Source: Clostridiales bacterium (lineage in GTDB: Bacteria; Bacillota; Clostridia; Oscillospirales; Acutalibacteraceae). From it: 64,000 bases of DNA. Shown one piece after another: positions 25,852 to 35,037 of the stretch (its first letter is position 1; each line of letters starts with the position of its first letter). The DNA lies in contig JAJQIJ010000024.1 of assembly GCA_021199275.1 (NCBI GenBank), forward strand, positions 47,819 to 111,818, in the 5' to 3' direction. Made by a program: the position numbers and the translations under genes. The notes beneath the pieces were generated by a model, which saw only the letters and a program-made list of their open reading frames with translations, searched no databases and was not told where the DNA came from.

Positions 25852-27792
25852 ATGAAAATTATGTTAAAAGGCGGCGTTACGCGCGAATTTGAAAACGCGC
25901 TTACGGCAGGCGAAATTGCAAAGGAAATTTCACCGGGGCTTTACAGGGCGGCGTGCGCATGCACGGTTGACGGGCAGGTGCGCGACTTAAGGGCCGTTAT
26001 AAACAGCGATTGCAGGCTGGAAATTCTGACTTTTGAAGACGAAGATGGCAAGCGTGCGTTTAACCACACCGCGTCTCACGTTATGGCGCAGGCGGTAAAA
26101 AGGCTTTACCCCGAAGTAAAGCTGACTATAGGCCCGGCTATTGAAAACGGGTTTTATTATGATTTTGACTGTGAAACGCCTTTTACGGCAGACGACCTTG
26201 AAAAAATTGAAAAGGAAATGAAAAATATAATAAAGGAAAACCCGCCGATAGAGCGCTTTTTGCTGCCGGAAGAGGACGCGGTAAAACTGATGGCCGAAAA
26301 GGGCGAAACATATAAAATTGAGCTTATTAAGGAACACGCCGGGCGCGGCGAGGACATCAGCTTTTATAAACAGGGCGAATTTACAGAGCTGTGCGCGGGG
26401 CCGCACCTTTTAGACATGAAAGTAATAAAGGCGTTTAAGCTGACAAATTGCACGGGCGCTTACTGGCGTGGAGACGCGAAAAATAAAATGCTGTGCCGCG
26501 TTTACGGAATTGCATTTCCGAAAGCCGCCATGCTGGACGAATATCTGGCTGCGCTTGAAGAAGCCAAAAAGAGAGACCACAACAAGCTTGGGCGCGAGCT
26601 TGAGTTGTTTACAACAGTTGATTATATCGGGCAGGGCCTGCCCATAATGCTGCCCAAGGGGGCAAAGGTTATTCAGATTTTGCAGCGCTGGGTTGAAGAT
26701 GAGGAAGCAAAACGCGGCTGGCAGCTTACCAAAACCCCGCTCATGGCAAAGTCAGACCTTTATAAAATTTCCGGCCACTGGGACCATTATAAGGACGGCA
26801 TGTTTGTTTTGGGCGACGAAGAAAAGGACGACGAAGTTTTCGCGCTGCGCCCGATGACCTGCCCGTTTCAATATCAGGCATATTTAAACAAGCCGCGCTC
26901 ATACCGCGACCTGCCGCTGAGGTATGACGAAACGTCAACCCTGTTCAGAAACGAAGCGTCAGGCGAAATGCACGGGCTTATTCGCGTGCGCCAGTTTACC
27001 ATTTCGGAAGGCCATCTTATGTGCACACCCGCCCAGCTGGAAGACGAGTTCAGGCATTGCCTTGAGCTTTGCGAATATATGCTTAAAACCGTGGGGCTTT
27101 ATGAAGACGTAAGCTTCCGCTTTTCGCAGTGGGACCCTGACGACACGGAAAAATATATCGGCACGCCGGAACAGTGGAATGAAGCGCAGGGCAAAATGCA
27201 GAAAATACTTGACGATTTGGGCGTGGAATACAAAATAGGCATAGGCGAAGCGGCTTTTTACGGCCCCAAGCTTGACGTGCAGATTAAAAACGTGTTCGGC
27301 AAAGAGGACACACTTATTACAATTCAGATTGACCAGATGCTGGCCGAAAAATTCGGCATGGAATACACAGACAGCGACGGGCAAAAGAAAAACCCATATA
27401 TAATTCACAGGACTTCAATAGGCTGTTATGAGCGCACGCTGGCGCTGCTGATTGAAAAATATGCCGGCGCGTTTCCGACATGGCTGGCGCCCGTGCAGGT
27501 AAAGCTTTTGCCCATAGCAGACAGGCATATTGATTACATGTACAAGCTAAAGGCCGAACTTGAAAAAGCCGGTGTGCGCGCAGAGGTAGATTGCAGAAGC
27601 GAAAAGATAGGCTTTAAAATACGCTCGGCGCAGCTGGAAAAGGTGCCGTATATGCTGATAGCCGGTGACAGAGACATTGAAAACGCCACCGTGTCTGTGC
27701 GCAAGAGAAACGGCGGCGAGCAGGGCGCTTTTACAATTGAAAAGTTCATAGAAAAAATAACGGGCGAAATCAACAGCAAGATTATTGACTGA
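25852..27792 (+). CDS. thrS: Threonine--tRNA ligase
   Basis: ThrRS charges tRNA-Thr in the cytoplasm. The 646 residues start MKIMLKGGVTREFENALTAG, the TGS domain (about 1-62). The editing domain carries HTASH (about 72) and CAGPH (about 180). The class II catalytic core has the zinc ligands in MTCPFQYQ, SEGHLMC and IHRTSIGCYER, and the anticodon-binding domain is at the end. The long upstream open frame from 25681 is the T-box leader, so I place the start at the ATG at 25852, with GAAAGG upstream at a slightly long distance. It is expressed from the T-box leader. No clear terminator separates it from the following glycosyltransferase. Confidence 0.96.
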   Translation: MKIMLKGGVTREFENALTAGEIAKEISPGLYRAACACTVDGQVRDLRAVINSDCRLEILTFEDEDGKRAFNHTASHVMAQAVKRLYPEVKLTIGPAIENGFYYDFDCETPFTADDLEKIEKEMKNIIKENPPIERFLLPEEDAVKLMAEKGETYKIELIKEHAGRGEDISFYKQGEFTELCAGPHLLDMKVIKAFKLTNCTGAYWRGDAKNKMLCRVYGIAFPKAAMLDEYLAALEEAKKRDHNKLGRELELFTTVDYIGQGLPIMLPKGAKVIQILQRWVEDEEAKRGWQLTKTPLMAKSDLYKISGHWDHYKDGMFVLGDEEKDDEVFALRPMTCPFQYQAYLNKPRSYRDLPLRYDETSTLFRNEASGEMHGLIRVRQFTISEGHLMCTPAQLEDEFRHCLELCEYMLKTVGLYEDVSFRFSQWDPDDTEKYIGTPEQWNEAQGKMQKILDDLGVEYKIGIGEAAFYGPKLDVQIKNVFGKEDTLITIQIDQMLAEKFGMEYTDSDGQKKNPYIIHRTSIGCYERTLALLIEKYAGAFPTWLAPVQVKLLPIADRHIDYMYKLKAELEKAGVRAEVDCRSEKIGFKIRSAQLEKVPYMLIAGDRDIENATVSVRKRNGGEQGAFTIEKFIEKITGEINSKIID

Positions 27793-27890
27793 AAAGTAAA
27801 ACAGCAGCCGCTCTCATTTTGCCTTAGGCACCCAAAACATGCCGATGACATAATGAACGAGTCATTTTAAAACGGTTAAATTTCATTAAC

Positions 27891-27913
27891 GCCTTATCAG
27901 GCTACAATAAGGC
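27891..27913. repeat. Inverted repeat upstream of the glycosyltransferase
   Basis: GCCTTAT (27891-27897) and ATAAGGC (27907-27913) form a perfect 7-base inverted repeat around nine bases. It may be an operator or a weak hairpin. A possible -10 box TACAAT overlaps it. Confidence 0.35.
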
Positions 27914-27967
27914 ATGTCAAATGATTTTTAGCTAACTGTTTGTAGCCGGAAAGGCCATGGAATTATT

Positions 27968-30730
27968 ATGAAAGAAATAAAAGCGTCTGTCATTATGCCG
28001 GTGTATAACGCTGAAAATTATTTAGAGCAATGCCTTGACAGCCTGCTTTGCCAGACTCTGAAAGACATAGAAATAATTTGTGTTGACGACGGCTCTCTTG
28101 ACAAAAGCCCTGACATTTTAAAAAGATATGCCGAAGCTGACAGCAGGATAAAGCTGATTTTTCAGAAAAACATGTATGCGGGCGTGGCGCGCAACAGGGG
28201 GCTTGCGGCGGCCGCGGGAAAATATGTTATTTTTCTTGACAGCGACGATTTCTTTGCCCCGAACATGCTGGAAAGCACCGTGGCTGCGGCAGAAAACCAC
28301 GGCGCCGACATTGTGCTGTTTGGCGGGCGGAGATATGACAATTTAAATAAAACCACCGGCGCCCCAATGGACTTTTTGCGCACGGATTTAATGCCGAAAA
28401 GCGAAGTTTTCACCCCGCAGGAAGCCGGCGCAAATCTTTTTGCAATGTCAAACCCGGCGCCATGGTGCAAATTATATTCCCGCAGTTTTATTACGGCTGA
28501 GCGACTGCAATTTCAGGCCCTGCCCAATGCCAACGACTATTATTTTACTATGTGCAGCCTTGCGCTGGCAGAAAAAATTACTGCGGTGCGCCAAGAGCTT
28601 GTTTTTTACCGCGTAAATAACACTGCAAGCACACAGGGGAGCAAACACAAGTCGCCGCTGAATTTTTTAGCCGCCATAAACGCGCTTTATTGCGAACTTG
28701 AAAGCAGGGGCATATTTGAAGCTTTTCAAACGGCGTTTAGATATTCCGCCCTGTCAAGCATTGTAAGGAATTTAGCAACCGTGTCTTCAGACGAAGCAAG
28801 GCTGCAAATTTTAGAAGCTTTGGAAACAGAGCCATACAGCCGCCTGCCGCTTGCAGAAATGCCGGGTGACGCTGAAAAAACAAAAATGGTGCATGTGTAT
28901 TCGCGCCAGCTGGAAACTGCCATGGCGTGGTATCGCCGCACGGCGCCGAAAAAAGCCGCCGAGCCGGTGCCGGTGGTTGTGAATGATAACGGTATTAACC
29001 CCCCCCCGCAAGATTTGCGCGGCGGTATTTCAGCGTCTGTCATCATTCCGGTTTATAACACCGAAGATTATTTGGACGAAATGCTGGGCAGCATTACGGG
29101 GCAGACCCTGCAAAATATAGAAATAATTTGCATAAACGACGGCTCGACAGACGGCTCTTTGGAAAAATTGAAGAGCTTGGCGCAAAAGGACAGCCGCATA
29201 AGGCTGTTTACACAGGAAAACGCAGGGCTCAGCGCCACCCGCAACGCGGGCATTGACAGGGCACGCGGCAAATATATTTATTTTATGGACAGCGACGATG
29301 TGTTAGACGCAAACGCCCTGCTTGAAGCCACCGCTGTAATGGACGAAAAAGAGCTGGACGCGCTTTATTTTGACGCAGACACATTTTATGAAACCCCGGC
29401 TTTGGAAAGAGAGCTGGCAAATTACAAAAATGCATATATGCGCAGCCGGTCTTATGACGGGGTTTATGACGGGGCGACATTAATGCGCCTGTTCATGGCA
29501 GAGGACAAGGTTTTGGCAAGCGCCTGCATGCAGGTGTTAAAAACAGACTTTCTGCGTGAAAACAACATCAGATTTATAGAAAATATTATTTATGAAGACA
29601 ATGCTTTTTCATTTGCCGTTATGCTGAAAGGGCGGCGCACATCGCACATGCAGCGCGCTTATTTTCACCGCAGAATCAGGGGCAATTCAATAATTACAAA
29701 GGCTGTTACTTTCAACAATTCATTTAGCTATTATGTGGCTTTTCGCGACATGGTGCAAACCTATTGCGATTCGAAGCCCTTTTTGTCAAAAGAAAACAGC
29801 GAAGCCGCCGAAAGCGAAATCATGGCAATTTTGCGTTCCGCCCAGCAAAGCTATGCAAAATTAGAGCATGAATATGACAAGAGCGAGCTTGGCATGCGCT
29901 TAAATTACAGGGCGTTTTGTTACCTGGTGATTACCGGGGCAATCAGTATTACGGCAGGAATTAAGCGCCGGGAGCTGATTCAGGAAAAGGACAGGCTTAA
30001 AGGCGAAGCGGCAGATTTAAAAGAAATTTTTGCGCGGCTGAAAAATTATATTACGGCAAGATTTGACATTAAGCTTGAAGGCGACGCGGCAGACTGGCAA
30101 ACAGCCGAAATTTCAGACCCCAGAGCGCGGCAGACCCAACCCGCATGGTTTCAAAAGGGCGGGTGCGGGCGAATTATACAGTCAAGTAAGGAAGCTATAG
30201 ACATTAAGCTTAAAATAAACACGCCCGGAAAGCTGCAAATCACGCTGCGCGGTGAAGACGTGCGCGGCGACAACGCGCAGCGAATTGATTGCTTTATTGA
30301 CTTGAAAAGCGCCGCCGTAAACGGCATGCCGATTATTGACCTGCCGCAGGCGGTGTCATATGCCAAACCGGTTGTTTATAAAGCAAATGTAAAAGCCGGC
30401 GACACAATAGCCCTGCACGCCGAATGGGGCCCGCGCTGGGCAGGCGAGCCGGGCGGCAGCCAAACGGCAGAGCTGCAAGATGAAATTGCAGCGCTCAGGC
30501 AGGCAAACAAAACGCAAAAAGAAAAGCTTGACGCGCTTAAAAAGAAAAGCAAAGCCCAAAATAAAAAGCTTGACGAAATGCGAAATAAAAATGCCGAGCT
30601 TGACATGAAAAACAAAGCGCAGGAAAAGAAAATCAAAGCGCTTAACAGCTGTGTTCCAATGCGCCTGGGCAAGGCGTTGACTCGGCCGCTGCGCAAGCTC
30701 AAAAAGCTCTTAAAGTTACCGGGGAATTAA
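27968..30730 (+). CDS. Tandem GT2 glycosyltransferase with C-terminal shared domain and coiled coil
   Basis: This 920-residue protein has two family 2 glycosyltransferase domains: VIMPVYNAENYLEQCLDSLL with its DSDD metal motif near residue 87, and VIIPVYNTEDYLDEMLGSIT near 357 with DSDD near 440. Such domains transfer sugars from nucleotide sugars in capsule, teichoic acid or surface-glycan synthesis; acceptor and donor are unknown. A domain of about 130 residues follows (about 688-825), from YITARFDIKLEG to LHAEWGP. The next gene carries two copies of it. Then comes a lysine-rich coiled coil and a basic tail, SCVPMRLGKALTRPLRKLKK. The ATG at 27968 overlaps the stop of a four-codon upstream frame (27957-27971). 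The neighbour suggests a two-gene surface-polymer module. Confidence 0.8.
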   Translation: MKEIKASVIMPVYNAENYLEQCLDSLLCQTLKDIEIICVDDGSLDKSPDILKRYAEADSRIKLIFQKNMYAGVARNRGLAAAAGKYVIFLDSDDFFAPNMLESTVAAAENHGADIVLFGGRRYDNLNKTTGAPMDFLRTDLMPKSEVFTPQEAGANLFAMSNPAPWCKLYSRSFITAERLQFQALPNANDYYFTMCSLALAEKITAVRQELVFYRVNNTASTQGSKHKSPLNFLAAINALYCELESRGIFEAFQTAFRYSALSSIVRNLATVSSDEARLQILEALETEPYSRLPLAEMPGDAEKTKMVHVYSRQLETAMAWYRRTAPKKAAEPVPVVVNDNGINPPPQDLRGGISASVIIPVYNTEDYLDEMLGSITGQTLQNIEIICINDGSTDGSLEKLKSLAQKDSRIRLFTQENAGLSATRNAGIDRARGKYIYFMDSDDVLDANALLEATAVMDEKELDALYFDADTFYETPALERELANYKNAYMRSRSYDGVYDGATLMRLFMAEDKVLASACMQVLKTDFLRENNIRFIENIIYEDNAFSFAVMLKGRRTSHMQRAYFHRRIRGNSIITKAVTFNNSFSYYVAFRDMVQTYCDSKPFLSKENSEAAESEIMAILRSAQQSYAKLEHEYDKSELGMRLNYRAFCYLVITGAISITAGIKRRELIQEKDRLKGEAADLKEIFARLKNYITARFDIKLEGDAADWQTAEISDPRARQTQPAWFQKGGCGRIIQSSKEAIDIKLKINTPGKLQITLRGEDVRGDNAQRIDCFIDLKSAAVNGMPIIDLPQAVSYAKPVVYKANVKAGDTIALHAEWGPRWAGEPGGSQTAELQDEIAALRQANKTQKEKLDALKKKSKAQNKKLDEMRNKNAELDMKNKAQEKKIKALNSCVPMRLGKALTRPLRKLKKLLKLPGN

Positions 30731-30788
30731 AACCATTCAGCCATAACGCCCCGGCTCATAATGTTAAAAGAAAGCAAGGGTGTTTTGT

Positions 30789-33700
30789 ATGGAAAATAAA
30801 GTCAAAAAAATTAGCCCGTATTATGGCGAAAACATGCCTGACTATTTTGACGCAGCGCAAGAATTTTTCTTTATAGATTCAGAAAACCTTGATAAAGTTA
30901 CAACGAAGATGTACGGCTTTGCCGTGCAAAATAGCGGAATTTATGAAGATTCCAACATGACAAAAGAAGCCGCTTTGGGCCTTGACGGAGTCGGCGTGTA
31001 CATATATATAGAGCGAAAGGGCGAAAAAATAAAAATCCGCCAGGATTATAACGGAAGCTTTGGCATTTACATGTTTGAAAGCGGGAGCTATTGGGCGCTG
31101 AGCAGTTCATTTTTCCTGCTGCTGGACAATATAAAACGCCGTTTTCCATTGTCTCTTAACCGCGATTTTGCCAACCACATAATGCTTAATGCACTTTCAA
31201 CGCATTCTTATTCGGAAACAGCGGTAAATGAAATCAGGCTTATAGGCAAAGACGCCATTATAAATATAGACGCCGCAACATGTGAAATTGCTTTTGAAAA
31301 TGAAAATTACCAAACGGCAGTGCTGCCCCCGGATTCAAAAGAGGGGGTTGCGGTGCTTGACCGCTGGGTTAATAAGTGGGCGGCTGTTTTTCGCAGCCTG
31401 AAAGCGAAATCGGGCCAGATTACAGTTGATTTGTCCGGCGGGTTTGACAGCAGAATTATGCTGCTTTTGCTGCTGCAATCGGGAATTAATTTAAATGAAA
31501 TCAACATTCATTCCATTAACGATGATTTGCACACCCACACAGAAGACTGGCAAATTGCGTCAAAAATTGCAAAGCATTACGGCTTTCAGCTCAATAGTGG
31601 AAATTTGTCAGAAGATGTTATTTATTACAGCTTAAAAGACATTATCAATATAGCGTTTTACACAAAAATGACATTTCATAAGCAAATGAACTGGAAATAT
31701 TTTAAAAATGTCAATAAAATATTCCGCATAACAGGAAACGGCGGCGAAACCCTGCGCGAATATTGGAATGTTCCGGCAGATGAATTTATTAAAAACAATG
31801 CCGCCCGCAGCATGCATTACACGCACAGCCTTGCGCAGGAAATGCATGATTCAACCGTAAAGATTTTGACCGGGGCTTTTAAAGCGGTGGGTGAAAAATA
31901 TAATATAGCAGACAAAAATTCACCCGATTACCCACTGTATACCTATTGTGAAACACGAAGCAGAAGTCATTTCGGAAAAGGCAGCGCTGAAGCTTATTTT
32001 TCAAATATTCTTGATTTAAACCCATATTTTGACCCTGATTTGCGAAAGCTAAAGCGCTCTTGCAGCGAATGTGCAGACAACAACCTGCTTATGGCGCTGA
32101 TGTATGTAAGATATTGCCCCGAATTACTTTCTTTCAGCTTTGAAGGCGGGCGAAAGATTGACGAAAAAACCATTATCGCCGCGCAAAAGATTAATGAAAG
32201 ATTTCCTTTGCCCCAAACACAGCCCATTGAAACGGCGACGCAGGAATTTAATATAGTTATAAAAGATGAAAAAGCCGCGCGGCTTTTCAGCACGGCAAAA
32301 AACAGCCCGGCTGTTAAAAAGGGTGTTCCTGACCAATATTTAACAGATGTGTTTAATTCTGCAAGCTTTAGAAAACTGTTTGCAACCTATTTTGACGAAG
32401 AGATATATGCATATGCAAAAGCAAGCGCACAGGTAAAAAATTTTTACCCGCTGAGTGAATGCTATGCCGTAATCGGCCTGACAAAGGTTATTGAAGACAT
32501 TACTTTAAGCGCGCAGGCGCAAAAGCCGACTTTAACACAGGATTTAGAGCGCTTTATTGCCCAAAATTATTATGTGCCTGACGATTCTGCGCTGCTGGTT
32601 GCCCGCCTGGAAAATTTTTTGACAGCAAGATTTGACATTAAATTTGACAGTGCCGGGGGCTGTGAAATAGCAGACATTTCTGACCCGAGAGTGAAAATAA
32701 AAAAGCCGGCATGGCTGCGGCAAAACGAATGCGGGTATATAATTGAGTCGCACTGTGGGGCTTTGGACTTAACCATAAAATTCAAAACACAGGGGAAATT
32801 CAGCCTGGCATTGCGCGGCTGCGACGTTCGTGCAAGCAGCGGGGAAAGAGTGCCATATTGGATTGATTTGGAAAATGTGGAATGTAACGGCAAGCCAATT
32901 CTTGCCGGGCGCATAAGTGTGTGCCATGATAAAGTGTTTAACTATTCAAAAGATGTAAACGCGCAGGAAACGCTTACCCTGCACGCCGAATGGGGCCCGC
33001 ATTACACGCCTGAAATTTATATGCCCGGTGAAAAGGCAGAGCTCAAGCGTAAGCTTCAGCAAGCCGGCGCCAAAAATCATGAACTTAAACTTAATCTTCA
33101 GCAGGCCGGCGCCAAAAATAATGAGCTTAGCCTTAAGCTCAGGCAGCTCGGCGCAGAAAACCATGCTGTGAACGCAAGGCTTCAAAGCTTTAAAAATTAC
33201 ATTACGGCAAGATTTGACATTAAGTTAGAGGGCGAAGGGGCTGATTTTGAAATAGCCCAGATTTCAGACGAAATGGCAAAAAAGACAACCCCCGGCTGGA
33301 TTCAAAACGGCGGCGCCGGCTATGTAATTGAGTCCGCAGCCAACTGCATTGACATTAAGCTTAAAATAAACGCAACCGGAAAGCTGCAAATCAAGCTGCG
33401 CGGCGAAGACGCCAAGGACGAAGACTCAAGCCGTGTTCCCTATTGGCTTAATTTTCAAAATATTACGCTAAACGGCCGGCAGGTAATTACCATGCCCCGG
33501 CCGGCATGCTACAGCGAGCCGATTTCATCATGCAGCGACGTAACAGCGGGTGACGAAATTAACCTGCACGCAGAATGGCTGCCCTGCCGGGCAGACTTTG
33601 CCGCCGCACAAGAAGCAATGCGCCTTAAAGCAGAGCTTGCCGGGCTGGGGCAGAAAAATTCTGCGCTTAAAAATAAAAACAGCGCCATCAAGAAAGAAAT

Positions 33701-34004
33701 TGCGGCGCTGCAAGCGGAAAAAGACCGCCTAAAAAAGAAAAACAACGCCCGCAAAAAAGCGATTGCGGCGCTGGAAAATCAAACAGACGAACTTAAAAAG
33801 GAAAACCACGCCACAAGCAAAAAGCTTGGCGAAACGGAAAATAAAAATGCCGAGCTTAGCAGGGCAAACAAAGCGCAGAAAAAGGAAATTGAAGCGCTTT
33901 ACAGTTCTGCGTCAATGCGCTTGGGCCGGGCACTTACTTTCCCTGCGCGCCGGCTTAAAGCCATGTTTAAAAAACTGCGGCGCAAAAAAACACTCAAAAA
34001 ATAA
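30789..34004 (+). CDS. Asparagine-synthetase-like protein with two copies of the shared domain and a coiled-coil tail
   Basis: This 1071-residue protein begins with a region that resembles the N-terminal part of asparagine-synthetase-like proteins but lacks an N-terminal catalytic cysteine. An AsnB-type PP-loop follows, VDLSGGFDSRIMLL, near residue 212, which would bind ATP and adenylate a carboxyl group. Two copies of the TARFDIK...LHAEWGP domain lie at about 606-735 and 800-928. They are separated by a short heptad array (QQAGAKNHELKLNLQQAGAK and variants) and followed by a long lysine/glutamate coiled coil. The end is SSASMRLGRALTFPARRLK, matching the tail of the previous protein. I chose the ATG at 30789, eight bases after AAGGG; the GTG at 30780 overlaps that site. 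The substrate is unknown. Confidence 0.65.
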   Translation: MENKVKKISPYYGENMPDYFDAAQEFFFIDSENLDKVTTKMYGFAVQNSGIYEDSNMTKEAALGLDGVGVYIYIERKGEKIKIRQDYNGSFGIYMFESGSYWALSSSFFLLLDNIKRRFPLSLNRDFANHIMLNALSTHSYSETAVNEIRLIGKDAIINIDAATCEIAFENENYQTAVLPPDSKEGVAVLDRWVNKWAAVFRSLKAKSGQITVDLSGGFDSRIMLLLLLQSGINLNEINIHSINDDLHTHTEDWQIASKIAKHYGFQLNSGNLSEDVIYYSLKDIINIAFYTKMTFHKQMNWKYFKNVNKIFRITGNGGETLREYWNVPADEFIKNNAARSMHYTHSLAQEMHDSTVKILTGAFKAVGEKYNIADKNSPDYPLYTYCETRSRSHFGKGSAEAYFSNILDLNPYFDPDLRKLKRSCSECADNNLLMALMYVRYCPELLSFSFEGGRKIDEKTIIAAQKINERFPLPQTQPIETATQEFNIVIKDEKAARLFSTAKNSPAVKKGVPDQYLTDVFNSASFRKLFATYFDEEIYAYAKASAQVKNFYPLSECYAVIGLTKVIEDITLSAQAQKPTLTQDLERFIAQNYYVPDDSALLVARLENFLTARFDIKFDSAGGCEIADISDPRVKIKKPAWLRQNECGYIIESHCGALDLTIKFKTQGKFSLALRGCDVRASSGERVPYWIDLENVECNGKPILAGRISVCHDKVFNYSKDVNAQETLTLHAEWGPHYTPEIYMPGEKAELKRKLQQAGAKNHELKLNLQQAGAKNNELSLKLRQLGAENHAVNARLQSFKNYITARFDIKLEGEGADFEIAQISDEMAKKTTPGWIQNGGAGYVIESAANCIDIKLKINATGKLQIKLRGEDAKDEDSSRVPYWLNFQNITLNGRQVITMPRPACYSEPISSCSDVTAGDEINLHAEWLPCRADFAAAQEAMRLKAELAGLGQKNSALKNKNSAIKKEIAALQAEKDRLKKKNNARKKAIAALENQTDELKKENHATSKKLGETENKNAELSRANKAQKKEIEALYSSASMRLGRALTFPARRLKAMFKKLRRKKTLKK

Positions 34005-34010
34005 CTTAAG

Positions 34011-34045
34011 GGGAAATGTCCCCGCCTGTAAGGCGGGGACATTTT
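34011..34045. terminator. Bidirectional terminator between convergent genes
   Basis: AAATGTCCCCGCC (34014-34026) pairs with GGCGGGGACATTT (34032-34044) around TGTAA, with A/T tracts on both sides. It belongs to a family of similar palindromes in this window (see 45613-45650). Confidence 0.85.
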
Positions 34046-34047
34046 AA

Positions 34048-34263
34048 TTAGTTATAGTCAACATTATTATAGTCGTCAGTCGGCTTAGCTGGCACAATTA
34101 AAGCGCAGATTATATAAAGCCAAAAACCAACGCCGCCCAAAAGGATTGCCGCAGCCCAAATTATGCGAATGAGCGTGGCGTCAAGGTCAAAATAGTCTGC
34201 AAGTCCGCTGCACACACCGGCTATCTTTTTATCTTCAACATTTCTGTAAAGCTTTTTTTTCAT
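34048..34263 (-). CDS. PspC-domain membrane protein
   Basis: This 71-residue protein starts MKKKLYRNVEDKKIAGVCSG and is almost entirely a PspC domain: KIAGVCSGLADYFDLDATLIRIIW followed by a hydrophobic helix (shown in parts; residues 14-60). PspC proteins sit in the membrane and take part in envelope stress responses, but short stand-alone forms in Firmicutes have no defined role. AGAGGAAA precedes the ATG. It is convergent with the preceding large gene and shares a terminator with it. Confidence 0.88.
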   Translation of the reverse strand: MKKKLYRNVEDKKIAGVCSGLADYFDLDATLIRIIWAAAILLGGVGFWLYIICALIVPAKPTDDYNNVDYN

Positions 34264-34358
34264 TGTGATTTCCTCTTTTCTTATTTACGGCAGCAAAACC
34301 GCAAGTTTTCTTTTTAAGCAGAGCTCAAATGCCAAGGCGCATTGCCCCGTTTGCCGAA

Positions 34359-35012
34359 TTATTTTTTCATTTCGGCCCTGGCTTCTTTAATTTTTTCAAC
34401 AAATAGCCTGCCGGTTTCGGCAATTTTGTCAAAATCGCCTGTTTTGGCGCCGGCTATTAAAGATGAGCCTGCGCCGACTGCCACCGCGCCCGCTTTAATC
34501 CACTGCGCCACATTGCCGACATCAACCCCGCCGGATGGCATCATAACCGCATTCGGAATGGGGCCGTGTATATCTTTGATGAAGCTTGGGCCCGCTATGT
34601 CGCCGGGGAACACCTTAAGCACATCTGCCCCGCATTCCATGGCCCTAACAGCCTCTGTGGGGGTGTAAATGCCCGGCATGGAAGCTATGCCGTATCTGTT
34701 GCAGCACCTTACTGTTTCTTCGTCAAAATATGGTGAAACAATGTATTGCGCGCCTGCTAAAATTGCTATTCTGGCAGTTGCAGAGTCCATAACCGTGCCG
34801 GCGCCTATTATGATTTCCCCGCCCGGGTATTTTTTGCACATAGCTTCAATAAGCTTGTCTGCATGCGGCACGGTAAATGTAAGCTCAATTGCCGCAACGC
34901 CGCCCCTTATGCAGGCGTCTGTTATTTTTTCGGCTTCGTCTACAGACGAAGCGCGCACAACCGCCACTATGCCAACCTGCTGTATTTTTGAAAGAACTTC
35001 TATTTTATTCAT
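34359..35012 (-). CDS. kdgA: 2-dehydro-3-deoxyphosphogluconate (KDPG/KHG) aldolase
   Basis: This class I aldolase splits 2-keto-3-deoxy-6-phosphogluconate into pyruvate and glyceraldehyde-3-phosphate, the last step of hexuronate breakdown. The 217 residues include AAIELTFTVPHA (catalytic glutamate, about 42), GAGTVMDSATA (about 70), and VLKVFPGDIAGPSFIKDI with the Schiff-base lysine (about 130). The ATG at 35012 has GAAAGGTG upstream; the GTG four codons earlier overlaps that site. It is the third gene of the uxaC-kdgK-kdgA operon, 25 bases after kdgK. Confidence 0.94.
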   Translation of the reverse strand: MNKIEVLSKIQQVGIVAVVRASSVDEAEKITDACIRGGVAAIELTFTVPHADKLIEAMCKKYPGGEIIIGAGTVMDSATARIAILAGAQYIVSPYFDEETVRCCNRYGIASMPGIYTPTEAVRAMECGADVLKVFPGDIAGPSFIKDIHGPIPNAVMMPSGGVDVGNVAQWIKAGAVAVGAGSSLIAGAKTGDFDKIAETGRLFVEKIKEARAEMKK

Positions 35013-35037
35013 ATTTATAAACACCTTTCTTTAATTT

